Assembly: GCF_014384965.1 (NCBI RefSeq) | Contig: NZ_JACRSW010000027.1 | Location: 186,001 to 250,000 of the forward strand | From: Jutongia hominis | GTDB taxonomy: Bacteria > Bacillota > Clostridia > Lachnospirales > Lachnospiraceae | DNA: 64,000 nt | Reading direction: 5' to 3' | Shown here: in pieces, positions 17,306-25,603 of the stretch | How positions within the stretch are numbered: position 1 is the first letter of the stretch | Layout: the number at the start of each line of letters is the position of its first letter | Position numbers and translations under genes: made by a program | Notes under the pieces: model-generated | Database searches by the model: none | Told to the model about the DNA's origin: nothing | Seen by the model: the letters and a program-made list of their open reading frames with translations, nothing else

Positions 17306-18496
17306 ATGAAAATCAGATTTTATATTAAAAAAAGAATAATACATCGGCTGGTCAGTATGCAGCTTATAGGTATCCTGATCATTTCGTTATTCACCGGTTG
17401 TGCAAAAGAAACATCGTCTCTTACAACCAGCGGATTCGCTTTTAATACAACCTATACGATTACAGTGTATCAGGGGGGAACACAAAAGACATTAGATACC
17501 TGTGTATCAAAATGTGCCGATTATGAACAGGTCTTTAGCCGGACTTCCAAAAACAGTGAATTATATCAGATCAATCAAATAGAAGCTCTATATCTTACGG
17601 TAGTAGAGCGGGCAATGGATCTAAAAGATTCTTTTACAAAGAAACGATCTTATACAAAAGAGCAATGCGAGTCGATCGTAAAGCAGATCGAGCAGAAGAA
17701 AACAAAAGAAAACACGGTAAAATACAGTATTTGTCAGGATGGTTCGATCACATTTGAAATTTCGGCATTGTTAGAGCGTATTGTAAAAAAAGGCTTGGAA
17801 TATTCGAAAAAGTCAGATGGCAGGTTTGATATTGCGATCGAACCTGTTTCTTCTTTGTGGGATTTTACCGTCAAAAAGCCAACAGTTCCTGACGAACAGA
17901 AAATAGAAAAAGCATTGGCATATGTCGATTATCAGAAAATTGCATTAGACGATCAAAAGCTGACCTTTCAAATGCCGGGCATGGGAATCGATCTGGGCGG
18001 TATTGCCAAAGGATTTATTGCGGATGAGTTAAAAGCGTATCTGGAAAAAAAAGGTGTCAAAAGTGCAGTGATCGATCTGGGCGGCAATGTCTTATGTATC
18101 GGGCAGAAAGATCCAAAAACACCGTTTCATATTGGCATCCAACAGCCGTTTGCCGATCGGAATGAAACGATTGCTGCGGTTTCGGTTGATGGATTATCAA
18201 TTGTTTCGTCCGGCATTTACGAACGATATTTTAAGACGAAGGATGGTACCTTGTATCATCATATCCTGAATCCGAAAACCGGCTATTCGTATGACAACGA
18301 TCTGATGGCGGTTACGATTCTTTCGAAAAAGTCAGTTGATGGAGATGGACTTTCGACTTCCTGCTTTGCAATGGGAAAGAAAGAAGGACTTGCATTTATC
18401 AATAACATAGATGGTGTCGAAGCTGTTTTTATCACAAAGGATGAAAAAATGCATTATAGCAAAGGGTTTTCAAAATATTTATATAAACAGAAGTGA
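17306..18496 (+). CDS. apbE: FAD:protein FMN transferase, ApbE family lipoprotein
   Basis: 396 residues. N-terminal signal with lipobox LFTGC, so a lipid-anchored extracytoplasmic protein. Core motifs of ApbE are present: AFNTTYTITVY early, GIDLGGIAKGFIADEL near 230, and VIDLGGNVLCIG. The enzyme transfers FMN from FAD to a Thr/Ser of Na+-pumping flavoproteins such as RnfG/RnfD and NqrC, which are not in this window. RBS aaaaggaattagcaaa is provided by the end of the preceding tandem repeat. Confidence 0.93.
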   Translation: MKIRFYIKKRIIHRLVSMQLIGILIISLFTGCAKETSSLTTSGFAFNTTYTITVYQGGTQKTLDTCVSKCADYEQVFSRTSKNSELYQINQIEALYLTVVERAMDLKDSFTKKRSYTKEQCESIVKQIEQKKTKENTVKYSICQDGSITFEISALLERIVKKGLEYSKKSDGRFDIAIEPVSSLWDFTVKKPTVPDEQKIEKALAYVDYQKIALDDQKLTFQMPGMGIDLGGIAKGFIADELKAYLEKKGVKSAVIDLGGNVLCIGQKDPKTPFHIGIQQPFADRNETIAAVSVDGLSIVSSGIYERYFKTKDGTLYHHILNPKTGYSYDNDLMAVTILSKKSVDGDGLSTSCFAMGKKEGLAFINNIDGVEAVFITKDEKMHYSKGFSKYLYKQK

Positions 18497-18645
18497 TCGA
18501 TCAAAAAGAAAAGAGTGCAACCAATGTGCATGCAAGACATTTGTATGAACGACTTGGTTTTATCCAGCTTGGTACGATCAGGAATGGTTTCCGTCCGGAA
18601 AATGGGCAATATGAAGATATCTGCCCTTATTATCGGGAAGTATAG
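18493..18645 (+). pseudogene. C-terminal remnant of a GNAT N-acetyltransferase
   Basis: A 50-codon open stretch overlapping the apbE stop in another frame encodes ARHLYERLGFIQLGTIRNGF, then RPENGQYEDICPYYREV and a stop. This is the characteristic C-terminal end (motif A/B region) of RimI/GNAT acetyltransferases. No upstream part of such a gene is present, because apbE occupies it. It is most likely a leftover from a deletion that joined apbE to a former acetyltransferase gene. Confidence 0.7.
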
Positions 18646-18663
18646 AAAGGATAATTCTGTAGG

Positions 18664-18752
18664 AAAAAGTGTCAGAAATTGTGTGCTGTCCTTGGATGAT
18701 GTGATGTCAGATTTCGTTTTGAGAGGACACCTCAGTATTTGACGCTTTTTTC
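18664..18752. repeat. Imperfect palindrome with TTCGTTTTGAGA motif (copy 3) and terminator-like end
   Basis: aaaaagtgtcagaaat at the left pairs imperfectly with tatttgacgctttttt at the right, with nested gtgctgtcct/aggacacc arms. It includes the ttcgttttgaga word seen at 2.66 and 3.82 kb. The final T run suggests termination after apbE. The rest of the 18646-18988 gap is AT-rich; I see no gene or clear promoter in it. Confidence 0.45.
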
Positions 18753-18988
18753 TGTTTTATATAGAATGCGAAAAAGAGTATTATAGAAAGAAAAAATGAC
18801 AGGAATATCAGAAAAAATAAAAAAAGAAAAATAAAATGTCACATTCAGACAAAGAAAAAGTAGTTCTTTATAGAACGGGAAAGAAGATGCATCGACAGGA
18901 TTGTTTGAAACGCTGTTTATCACTATGAATACGGGTGTTACGGAGAAATGATATACAGTGGGAGAAAGAAACAGGTGAGGTGAGGATT

Positions 18989-19483
18989 TTGAATAAGATC
19001 GAGGTTGAAAAAGCAGTAGAAACACATGCAGATACAATATGGCGGCTGGCATGGATTCATTGCAACCGGGTACAGGAAAATGCGGAAGATGTCTTTCAGG
19101 AAACATTTTTAGCGTTAGTTCGTTCGAAGAAGACCTTTGCAAGTGAAGAACATTTAAAAGCATGGCTGATCCGGGTAGTCTTAAACCAATGCAAAAAGAA
19201 ATATTATCATGAACAAAAATACCAGCCAACGAAGAAAGAAACGATCGACTATCTGGTAGAACAAACAAAAGAGGAAAACGATAACGGATCGGAACATTTG
19301 CATGAAATGCTATATACGCTTTCTGAGAAGTACCGCAAAGTGATCGTATTATATTATATGGAAGAGATGACAACAAAAGAGATCGCTAACATTCTAAGGA
19401 TATCAGAATCGACTGTCAGAAAGCGGTTGCAAAGAGGACGTGATATGCTTCGTCAGAAAGGAGAGGGACAATGGGAAAGATAA
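18989..19483 (+). CDS. ECF-type RNA polymerase sigma factor
   Basis: 164 residues from TTG 18989, which has aggtgaggtgagg directly upstream; a GTG at 18935 is possible but has no RBS. Region 2 (IWRLAWIHCNRVQENAEDVFQETFLALV) and region 4 (TTKEIANILRISESTVRKRL) are clear, with the short linker of extracytoplasmic function sigma factors. The stop overlaps the start of the next gene by 13 bp, so the pair is translationally coupled. That gene encodes a single-pass membrane protein and is probably the cognate anti-sigma factor. Target promoters are unknown. Confidence 0.9.
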   Translation: MNKIEVEKAVETHADTIWRLAWIHCNRVQENAEDVFQETFLALVRSKKTFASEEHLKAWLIRVVLNQCKKKYYHEQKYQPTKKETIDYLVEQTKEENDNGSEHLHEMLYTLSEKYRKVIVLYYMEEMTTKEIANILRISESTVRKRLQRGRDMLRQKGEGQWER

Positions 19484-20040
19484 CGAAGGAAGAGGAGAAA
19501 CTTTTTGCAGAAATGAAACAATTAAAAAAGCAGATCGTACCGGATGCATATTTGATCGAGCAGACGAAAAAAAGAGTGTTTGATGAAGATAAGGTCTATC
19601 ATCATACATTTCTTATGATCGCCATTCCGACGACTTTGATCCTGTTTCTTGCCGGATTGTATTATTTCGCATATGCAAGACCGACAGCATCTTTGCTTTA
19701 TGAACAGACGATACAACAGGAAAAAAAGCAAAAGAAGGATATGCAAACAGAAACAATGACTGCGACAGAAGAAAAAGAATTATATGAAAATGCCGGGCAG
19801 GAGCAGGGACTGACTAAAAAGCAGATCGATCAGTTGCATCAAAAGGGGAAAAAGTCTACAAGCAGTTCTCTTTGTAAAAGCGTTATCGGAATCAGAAAAG
19901 CAAAGATTACGATCGAGACTGTGACAATCTGTAAATATGGTTCGGTTTCCATCCGTCTTTATGAAGACCGGACTTCCTATCAATATGAAAGACGCTCTGG
20001 TGGATGGCATCTGACACAGCAAACGATCGAACAATTATAA
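19471..20040 (+). CDS. Putative membrane anti-sigma factor
   Basis: 189 residues. A cytoplasmic N-terminal segment of about 48 residues, one membrane segment (FLMIAIPTTLILFLAGLYYFAYA, about residues 49-71) and an extracytoplasmic domain rich in Lys/Glu. The layout and its 13-bp overlap with the ECF sigma gene indicate an anti-sigma factor; the sequence itself matches no family I can name. The N-terminal part lacks the HxxxCxxC zinc motif of ZAS-type anti-sigmas. Confidence 0.7.
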   Translation: MGKITKEEEKLFAEMKQLKKQIVPDAYLIEQTKKRVFDEDKVYHHTFLMIAIPTTLILFLAGLYYFAYARPTASLLYEQTIQQEKKQKKDMQTETMTATEEKELYENAGQEQGLTKKQIDQLHQKGKKSTSSSLCKSVIGIRKAKITIETVTICKYGSVSIRLYEDRTSYQYERRSGGWHLTQQTIEQL

Positions 20041-20177
20041 AAAAGAAGAAAACGGATCGCCCTGTTCGATCTGATACACGAAACGATCCGGCAGGATAAA
20101 AAAGAGTATAACCAGAAAGCATACAGGCAGGATACAGACATGGAATGCAAAGACTTTATGAAAATTATGTGAATGTA

Positions 20178-20206
20178 TTGAATTTTGAAAGGGCAGCATA
20201 TACAAT
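20178..20206 (+). promoter_or_regulatory. Putative sigma-A promoter of the zinc metallopeptidase gene
   Basis: TTGAAT (20178-20183), 17-base spacer, TACAAT (20201-20206), about 70 bases upstream of the gene. Confidence 0.55.
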
Positions 20207-20273
20207 GAGTGGTATTAAGATTATTATGATGTCATCAAAATGTATCAGATAGAAGTGTAAGGAGGAAGAGAAT

Positions 20274-20981
20274 ATGGGAATGGGATATTATTATCCGTAT
20301 ATTGATCCAACGTATATTTTAGTCATTGCAGGTGCATTATTATGTATGCTTGCATCCGCAAATGTCAACCGGACATTTCAACGCTACAGTCGTGTGGGGA
20401 CAATGGGACATATTACAGGAAGAGAAGTCGCAGAACGGATTTTATATCAGGCAGGGATTACCGATGTTCGAATTGAGCGGATCAGTGGAAACCTGACCGA
20501 TCATTACGATCCGAGAAACAAAGTAGTCCGCCTGTCAGACAGTGTCTATGATGCTACGTCTGTAGCGGCGGTCGGAGTTGCCGCACATGAATGTGGTCAT
20601 GTGATCCAGCACCATAAAGGTTATGTGCCGATCAAGATCCGTACAGCGATCGTACCGATCGTGAATATCGGTTCTAAACTGTCATGGCCTGTGATATTAC
20701 TTGGTATTATCCTGAGTTCTTTTCAGATGATCCAGATCGGTATTATTTTATTTGCGTTTACTTTTGTGTTCCAGATTGTTACATTACCGGTTGAATTTGA
20801 TGCCTCCCACAGAGCATTACGGATCTTAGAGTCCAATGGTACATTATATGAAGAAGAGTGGAGAGGTGCAAGAAAGGTTTTGCGTGCCGCAGCCATGACT
20901 TATGTTTCAGCCGCAGTATCAACATTGTTACAGCTTCTCAGACTGGTACTTTTATTTGGGAGAAGATCTAATGATGATTAA
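20274..20981 (+). CDS. Neutral zinc metallopeptidase, YugP family
   Basis: 235 residues with hydrophobic segments at the N-terminus (YILVIAGALLCMLASA), the centre and the C-terminus. The metal site HECGH (HExxH) lies near residue 105 in VGVAAHECGHVIQHH, typical of the YugP/Zn_peptidase_2 family of membrane proteases. The substrate is unknown. The RBS aaggaggaagagaat is strong. A strong hairpin terminator follows. Confidence 0.9.
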   Translation: MGMGYYYPYIDPTYILVIAGALLCMLASANVNRTFQRYSRVGTMGHITGREVAERILYQAGITDVRIERISGNLTDHYDPRNKVVRLSDSVYDATSVAAVGVAAHECGHVIQHHKGYVPIKIRTAIVPIVNIGSKLSWPVILLGIILSSFQMIQIGIILFAFTFVFQIVTLPVEFDASHRALRILESNGTLYEEEWRGARKVLRAAAMTYVSAAVSTLLQLLRLVLLFGRRSNDD

Positions 20982-21011
20982 GTGAAAAAATTCGTTATAT
21001 GTTCTGCTTAC

Positions 21012-21066
21012 AAAAGCCTGTCATATCAGAAATTACATTGTGTGATTTCTATATGACAGGCTTTTT
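21012..21066 (+). terminator. Terminator after the metallopeptidase gene
   Basis: aaaagcctgtcatat pairs with atatgacaggctttt, with an inner agaaat/atttct stem, followed by a T tract. It abuts the first unit of the 93-bp array. Confidence 0.8.
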
Positions 21067-21069
21067 TAT

Positions 21070-21628
21070 GGAATAGGAAATTGCTCATACAGTAGTGGTA
21101 TATCAACAAGAATTGCTTTAGCAATTCTTGGAGTGCAAAGCGCTGGCTTTGCACTTTTTTATGGAATAGGAAAATGCTCGTACAGTAGTGGTATATCAAC
21201 AAGAATTGCTTTAGCAATTCTTGGAGTGCAAAGCGCTGGCTTTGCACTTTTTTATGGAATAGGAAAATGCTCATACAGTAGCGGTATATCAACAAGAATT
21301 GCTTTAGCAATTCTTGGAGTGCAAAGCGCTGGCTTTGCACTTTTTTATGGAATAGGAAAATGCTCGTACAGTAGTGGTATATCAACAAGAATTGCTTTAG
21401 CAATTCTTGGAGTGCAAAGCGCTGGCTTTGCACTTTTTTATGGAATAGGAAAATGCTCATACAGTAGCGGTATATCAACAAGAATTGCTTTAGCAATTCT
21501 TGGAGTGCAAAGCGCTGGCTTTGCACTTTTTTATGGAATAGGAAAATGCTCGTACAGTAGTGGTATATCAACAAGAATTGCTTTAGCAATTCTTGGAGTG
21601 CAAAGCGCTGGCTTTGCACTTTTTTATG
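21070..21628. repeat. Six tandem 93-bp units, each with two perfect hairpins
   Basis: Units begin (ggaataggaaa) at 21070, 21163, 21256, 21349, 21442 and 21535, exactly 93 bp apart. Each contains hairpin A (arms aagaattgct and agcaattctt) and hairpin B (arms agtgcaaagc and gctttgcact, loop gctg) followed by a run of T, so hairpin B looks like an intrinsic terminator. Because 93 is a multiple of three the array is open in frames on both strands, but it has no RBS and is low in coding character. Two diverged units occur at 61.5 kb. The 118 bp between the array and the MATE gene hold nothing I recognise. Confidence 0.95.
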
Positions 21629-21746
21629 CGTTTATATTGATCAATAGAAACGTTGTGTAGAATGCCGGAAAAGGAGCATGGGCTTTTGATGTGCTATGCA
21701 ACGATCACATGGCAATGTTTCCAAAAGGATTGTGGATGATGTATTT

Positions 21747-23072
21747 TTATTCATGGATCGCATGACGCAAAGCGATCGCAACAAATGCAGTGAAAAGTTC
21801 CGCAATCCAGAACGCATGCCATACACCAACGGCTCCAAACAGATGTGACAGGATAAAAGCTGCCGGAATGATAAAAAGAAGATAACGGCAAAGGGATATG
21901 ATCAGAGATTGTATCCCTTTTCCTAATCCTTCTAATGCACCGGATGCGGTGATCGAAAAAGTAGAAAAGAGAAAACCGAGACTGATGATACGAAGTGCAG
22001 TCTGCCCGATACGGATCGTATCCGGGTTTGTTGTAAAAAGACCGATCAGACGGTCCGGAATCACAAGACAGATGACCGTACCAAAAAGCATGATCATACC
22101 ATTCATGATCAGAACGATCCGGTAGATCTGCTGTACACGTTTGTGCTCTTTTGCTCCATAATTAAAGCCGATCACAGGGCGCATTCCCTGAATGATCCCG
22201 TTTGCCGGAAGATATAAAAAAGTCTGTAATTTATAATAGATTCCGAGTACCAGAATATAAACCTCGGAATAGGCAGCAAGGATCGCATTTAATAAAGAGA
22301 TCAATAACGAAGGCAGTGCCATGTTTAATGTGGCAGGAATACCGATCGCATATAATTTGCCAATTGTTTTTTTATCTGCTTTCCAATATTTTGGATGGAT
22401 ATGGACAGACAATGGGCGGAGTATAAAGATAAGAAGATAGATCACTAATGTTACGGTCTGTCCGATACCGGTTGCCAGGGCAGCACCTTTGATACCCATA
22501 GCAGGAAAAGGACCGAGTCCAAAGATCATAAAAGGATCTAATATAATATTGGTAATACAGCCACAGCACATACTGATCATTGTAACCGTCATTTTACCGA
22601 CCGACTGAAAGATCTTTTCAAAAGAGATACCGGTCATGCTGACGATCGTAAAGCAAAACGCAATATTAGAATATTGTATGCCAAGCGAAAGCACACTCTG
22701 GCTGGTTGTAAACATTTTTAGAAAAGATGGCATCAGAAAAATACTTCCGACAGTCAATACGATCGCATGGCATATCGCAAGAAAAAGTCCGATGGTTGCG
22801 GCAGTATGGGCTTTTTTGACTTCATTTGCTCCCATACAGATCGCAATTACAGCATTGATACCGATACCAAAGCCGATGCTGACAGCGTTAATAAAGTTCT
22901 GTACCGGAAAGACTAAAGAAAGTGCTGTCATTGCATCTTCGCTGATCTTTGCTACGAAAAAACTGTCAATGATATTGTAAAGAGAATTGACAAGCATAGA
23001 CAACATCATAGGAAGAGACATTGACAAAAGCAATGGAAGTACCGGTTTGGTTTTCATAAAGTTTTCGTTCAT
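21747..23072 (-). CDS. MATE family efflux transporter
   Basis: 441 residues from the ATG at 23072 (MNENFMKTKPVLPLLLSM), which has gaggg nine bases upstream; an ATG 15 bases earlier is inside the spacing region. Twelve candidate membrane segments, with the N-terminal SMSLPMMLSMLVNSLYNIID and the repeated GALATGIGQ-type half motifs of MATE proteins. It exports cationic drugs or metabolites using a Na+ or H+ gradient. The upstream leader has a consensus promoter, a short reading frame and an intrinsic terminator, so expression is probably controlled by attenuation. Confidence 0.92.
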   Translation of the reverse strand: MNENFMKTKPVLPLLLSMSLPMMLSMLVNSLYNIIDSFFVAKISEDAMTALSLVFPVQNFINAVSIGFGIGINAVIAICMGANEVKKAHTAATIGLFLAICHAIVLTVGSIFLMPSFLKMFTTSQSVLSLGIQYSNIAFCFTIVSMTGISFEKIFQSVGKMTVTMISMCCGCITNIILDPFMIFGLGPFPAMGIKGAALATGIGQTVTLVIYLLIFILRPLSVHIHPKYWKADKKTIGKLYAIGIPATLNMALPSLLISLLNAILAAYSEVYILVLGIYYKLQTFLYLPANGIIQGMRPVIGFNYGAKEHKRVQQIYRIVLIMNGMIMLFGTVICLVIPDRLIGLFTTNPDTIRIGQTALRIISLGFLFSTFSITASGALEGLGKGIQSLIISLCRYLLFIIPAAFILSHLFGAVGVWHAFWIAELFTAFVAIALRHAIHE

Positions 23073-23176
23073 ATCATGATCCCTCATCTGGTATTTTTTC
23101 GATACCGCTTTCTTATTAATGGTGTATTTTTTAAATGGTCTGGATTTTTATAGCTGCCTTGCTATGATACAGGAAT

Positions 23177-23221
23177 TAAAAAAAGCCACACAACGTTACT
23201 TTGTTCTTAGCGTTGTGTGGC
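23177..23221 (-). terminator. Intrinsic terminator in the MATE leader (attenuator candidate)
   Basis: Perfect 11-bp arms gccacacaacg (23185-23195) and cgttgtgtggc (23211-23221); on the minus strand they are followed by seven T. It lies between the leader promoter and the MATE start, about 105 bases before the gene, so it should stop most transcripts. Confidence 0.75.
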
Positions 23222-23245
23222 GAAAAGATGACTTGCATAGAATGC

Positions 23246-23284
23246 ATCAGAATTTTTGAAAATCGGTCTGTTAAAAATTCTGAT
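23246..23284 (-). promoter_or_regulatory. Leader hairpin overlapping the end of a putative leader peptide
   Basis: Perfect 12-bp arms atcagaattttt and aaaaattctgat. On the minus strand it precedes the terminator and its first arm contains the last codons and stop of the 13-residue reading frame, so a ribosome on that frame would melt it. Confidence 0.55.
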
Positions 23285-23312
23285 CTTTCGTCCGGAAAAA
23301 TCCACTACTCAT
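23271..23312 (-). CDS. Putative 13-residue leader peptide upstream of the MATE gene
   Basis: ATG at 23312 opens MSSGFFRTKDQNF and a stop at 23271. The predicted transcription start is only a few bases before this ATG, so it would be nearly leaderless and has no clear RBS; this is the main doubt. Its position, directly after the promoter and reaching into a hairpin that precedes a terminator, matches ribosome-controlled attenuators of resistance genes. Function is inference only. Confidence 0.35.
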   Translation of the reverse strand: MSSGFFRTKDQNF

Positions 23313-23323
23313 TTTCAGAGCTT

Positions 23324-23351
23324 ATTGTACCAGTTTAGAAGAAAATGTCAA
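23324..23351 (-). promoter_or_regulatory. Sigma-A promoter of the MATE leader
   Basis: On the minus strand TTGACA (23351-23346), 16-base spacer, TACAAT (23329-23324). It is near consensus and would give a leader of about 245 bases. Confidence 0.75.
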
Positions 23352-23352
23352 G

Positions 23353-23446
23353 AATAAAACTATTTGCCGAAGTGGAATAAAACTATTTGCCGAAGCGGAA
23401 TAAAACTATTTGCCGAGGTAGAAAATACAACTATTTGCTGAAGCTG
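23353..23446. repeat. Four short tandem repeats (about 23 bp)
   Basis: The block aataaaactatttgccgaag recurs at 23353, 23376 and 23399, and once more in altered form at 23424 (aactatttgctgaagc). It lies between the divergent MATE and cysK promoters; possible binding sites for a regulator, but no family is recognised. Confidence 0.7.
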
Positions 23447-23503
23447 AAAGAAACTTTTCAGTTCAGTCATAAAACTTTTTTTTATAATATTCCTATAAAC
23501 CTA

Positions 23504-23532
23504 TTGACCTAGTAGGAATTATATGGTATTAT
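23504..23532 (+). promoter_or_regulatory. cysK promoter with candidate sulfur-regulator operator
   Basis: TTGACC (23504-23509), 17-base spacer, TATTAT (23527-23532). The spacer holds tagtaggaattatat, which closely matches the spacer of the cysW promoter at 26529. Such a shared site overlapping both promoters suggests one repressor, perhaps of the Rrf2 type (CymR/IscR); the identity is inference. Confidence 0.6.
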
Positions 23533-23618
23533 TTGAAACATCAAAATTAAAAAAAAGCAGAAAGATACATTCTGCTTTACAAAGTATAAGATTCATTTAG
23601 AAAGGAATGGTGGTATTT

Positions 23619-24557
23619 ATGAAAAAAATCGCAAAGCAGTTGACAGAGTTGATCGGAAATACTCCTTTATTGGAGTTATCAAATTATGAAAAAGAAAATG
23701 ATTTAAAAAGTTCTATCATTGCAAAGTTAGAATATTTTAATCCGTTAGGCAGTGTAAAAGATCGTGTTGCTTATGCTATGATCGAACAGGGGATCAAAGA
23801 TGGTGCGATCGATCAGGATACGGTTATCATAGAGCCTACCAGTGGAAATACAGGAATTGGTCTTGCATTTGTTACGGCAGCAAAAGGCTTGCATCTTATT
23901 TTGACAATGCCGGACACCATGAGCGTGGAGCGTCGTAAGATCGTTTCTGCACTTGGTGCACAGATCGTTCTGACACCGGGAAGAGATGGTATGAAAGGTG
24001 CGATTAAGAGAGCAGAAGAGTTAAAGGAAGAATATGGAAATGCGTTCATCCCACAGCAGTTTGAGAATGAAGCAAATCCAGCAATCCATAAAGTAACAAC
24101 AGCAAAAGAAATCTGGGAAGATACCGATGGGGAAGTTGATATCTTCGTATCTGCTGTCGGTACCGGTGGAACGATCACAGGTACAGGTCTTGGATTAAAA
24201 GAAAAGAATCCAAATGTCAAGATCGTTGCCGTAGAGCCTGCAAGCTCACCGGTTCTTTCAGGCGGCAAGCCGGGACCTCATAAGATTCAAGGTATTGGAG
24301 CCGGGTTTGTACCGGATGTTTTACAGACCGACCTGTTAGATGAGATCATTACCGTAGAAAATGATGATGCCTTTGAGACATCAAGAAAAGTAGCAAAAAG
24401 TGATGGACTTTTAGTTGGTATTTCAGCCGGTGCAGCACTTTATGCAGCAACACAGTTAGCAAAACGTCCTGAAAACGAAGGAAAGAACATTGTAGTGTTA
24501 TTACCGGATACCGGAGAAAGATATCTGTCTACTTCTTTATTTACTGTAGATGAATAA
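23619..24557 (+). CDS. cysK: Cysteine synthase A (O-acetylserine sulfhydrylase)
   Basis: 312 residues from ATG 23619 ([20 protein letters not shown]); an ATG at 23607 directly abuts the AGGA. PLP lysine in the LGSVKDRVA motif (about K41), substrate loop [12 protein letters not shown], phosphate-binding [10 protein letters not shown]. It joins sulfide to O-acetylserine to make cysteine. First gene of the sulfur region; its own promoter shares an operator-like sequence with the cysW promoter, and the sulfate transporter genes follow 17 bp later. Confidence 0.96.
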   Translation: MKKIAKQLTELIGNTPLLELSNYEKENDLKSSIIAKLEYFNPLGSVKDRVAYAMIEQGIKDGAIDQDTVIIEPTSGNTGIGLAFVTAAKGLHLILTMPDTMSVERRKIVSALGAQIVLTPGRDGMKGAIKRAEELKEEYGNAFIPQQFENEANPAIHKVTTAKEIWEDTDGEVDIFVSAVGTGGTITGTGLGLKEKNPNVKIVAVEPASSPVLSGGKPGPHKIQGIGAGFVPDVLQTDLLDEIITVENDDAFETSRKVAKSDGLLVGISAGAALYAATQLAKRPENEGKNIVVLLPDTGERYLSTSLFTVDE

Positions 24558-24574
24558 TTTTTGAGGTTGATCGG

Positions 24575-25582
24575 ATGTTTGGAAAAAAGAAAATTTGGTT
24601 TGTTTTTTGCCTGCTTGCAGCTCTGTTTTTATGCAGCTGTGGCAGGAAAAAGTCAGATACCGTAACGATCACGAATGTGTCTTATGATCCGACGAGGGAA
24701 TTTTATGAGCAATACAACAAACTGTTTGAAAAATTCTATCAGAAGAAATACGGTAAAAAAGTAGAAGTGATCCAGTCACATGGCGGTTCGGGCAGTCAGG
24801 CACGATCTGTTGTCGAAGGATGTAATGCCGATGTTGTCACGCTTGCGCTGGAACATGATATTACATTGATCGAGAACACAGGACTGATCGATAAAGGCTG
24901 GGAAAGGGAATTTGCCCGCTCCAGTGCACCATACACATCGACGATCGTTTTTCTTGTTCGAAAAGGAAATCCCCGAAAGATAAAAGACTGGGATGACCTG
25001 ACAAAAAAAGGTGTAGAAGTGATCACACCGGACCCAAAGAGTAGTGGCGGTGCATGCTGGAACTTTCTTGCCGGTTTAAGTTATGCGAAATCAAAATTAC
25101 ATAATGAAGCAAAAGAAAAAGCATTTATGAAAAAATTATATGCCAATGTTTCAGTAATGGATTCCGGCGCAAGAGGTTCTACCACAACCTTTGTGGAAAA
25201 TGGAAAAGGCGATGTTTTGATCCAATGGGAAAATGAAGCAATCACAACCATGGCTTCGTATCCCGGAAAGTATGAAATGATCACACCATCTGTCAGTATA
25301 CTGGCACAGCCAAGTGTAGCAGTTGTTGATGATAATGCAAGGGCAAATCATACCAAGAAAGTGAGCAAAGCATATTTGCAATATTTATATAGCAAAGAAG
25401 CACAGGAATTGATCGGAAAGAGTGGTTTTCGTCCATCGGATCAGGATGTGTTACAAAACTTTTCGAATCAATTTGATCTGTCGGTAGATCTTTGGACGAT
25501 TAAAGATTATGGTGGATGGAACAAAGCGTATCAGAAGTATTTTGATGATGGAGCATGGTTTGATAAAATTTACGAGTATTAA
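24575..25582 (+). CDS. Sulfate ABC transporter substrate-binding lipoprotein
   Basis: 335 residues. N-terminal lipoprotein signal ending LFLCSC. Sbp/CysP-type motifs: TNVSYDPTREFYEQYN, QSHGGSGSQARSV, VDTLALE-like VVTLALEHDI, and NPRKIKDWDDL with SSGGACWNFL. These bind sulfate (or thiosulfate) through main-chain contacts. It feeds the two permeases and CysA that follow. Sulfate versus thiosulfate cannot be decided by eye, but the downstream ATP sulfurylase/APS reductase genes argue for sulfate. Confidence 0.93.
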   Translation: MFGKKKIWFVFCLLAALFLCSCGRKKSDTVTITNVSYDPTREFYEQYNKLFEKFYQKKYGKKVEVIQSHGGSGSQARSVVEGCNADVVTLALEHDITLIENTGLIDKGWEREFARSSAPYTSTIVFLVRKGNPRKIKDWDDLTKKGVEVITPDPKSSGGACWNFLAGLSYAKSKLHNEAKEKAFMKKLYANVSVMDSGARGSTTTFVENGKGDVLIQWENEAITTMASYPGKYEMITPSVSILAQPSVAVVDDNARANHTKKVSKAYLQYLYSKEAQELIGKSGFRPSDQDVLQNFSNQFDLSVDLWTIKDYGGWNKAYQKYFDDGAWFDKIYEY

Positions 25583-25603
25583 CAGAAACTGAGGATAAGA
25601 AAG

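Noticed and set aside
18493..18645. Complete acetyltransferase gene
   Set aside because: Only the last 50 residues of the fold are present and apbE fills the upstream sequence.
21070..21628. CRISPR array
   Set aside because: Units are contiguous near-identical 93-bp copies without variable spacers, and no cas genes are present.
21026..21660. Long repeated open frames on both strands across the 93-bp array
   Set aside because: The unit length is a multiple of three, which keeps frames open; no RBS, and the conserved feature is hairpin structure rather than protein sequence.
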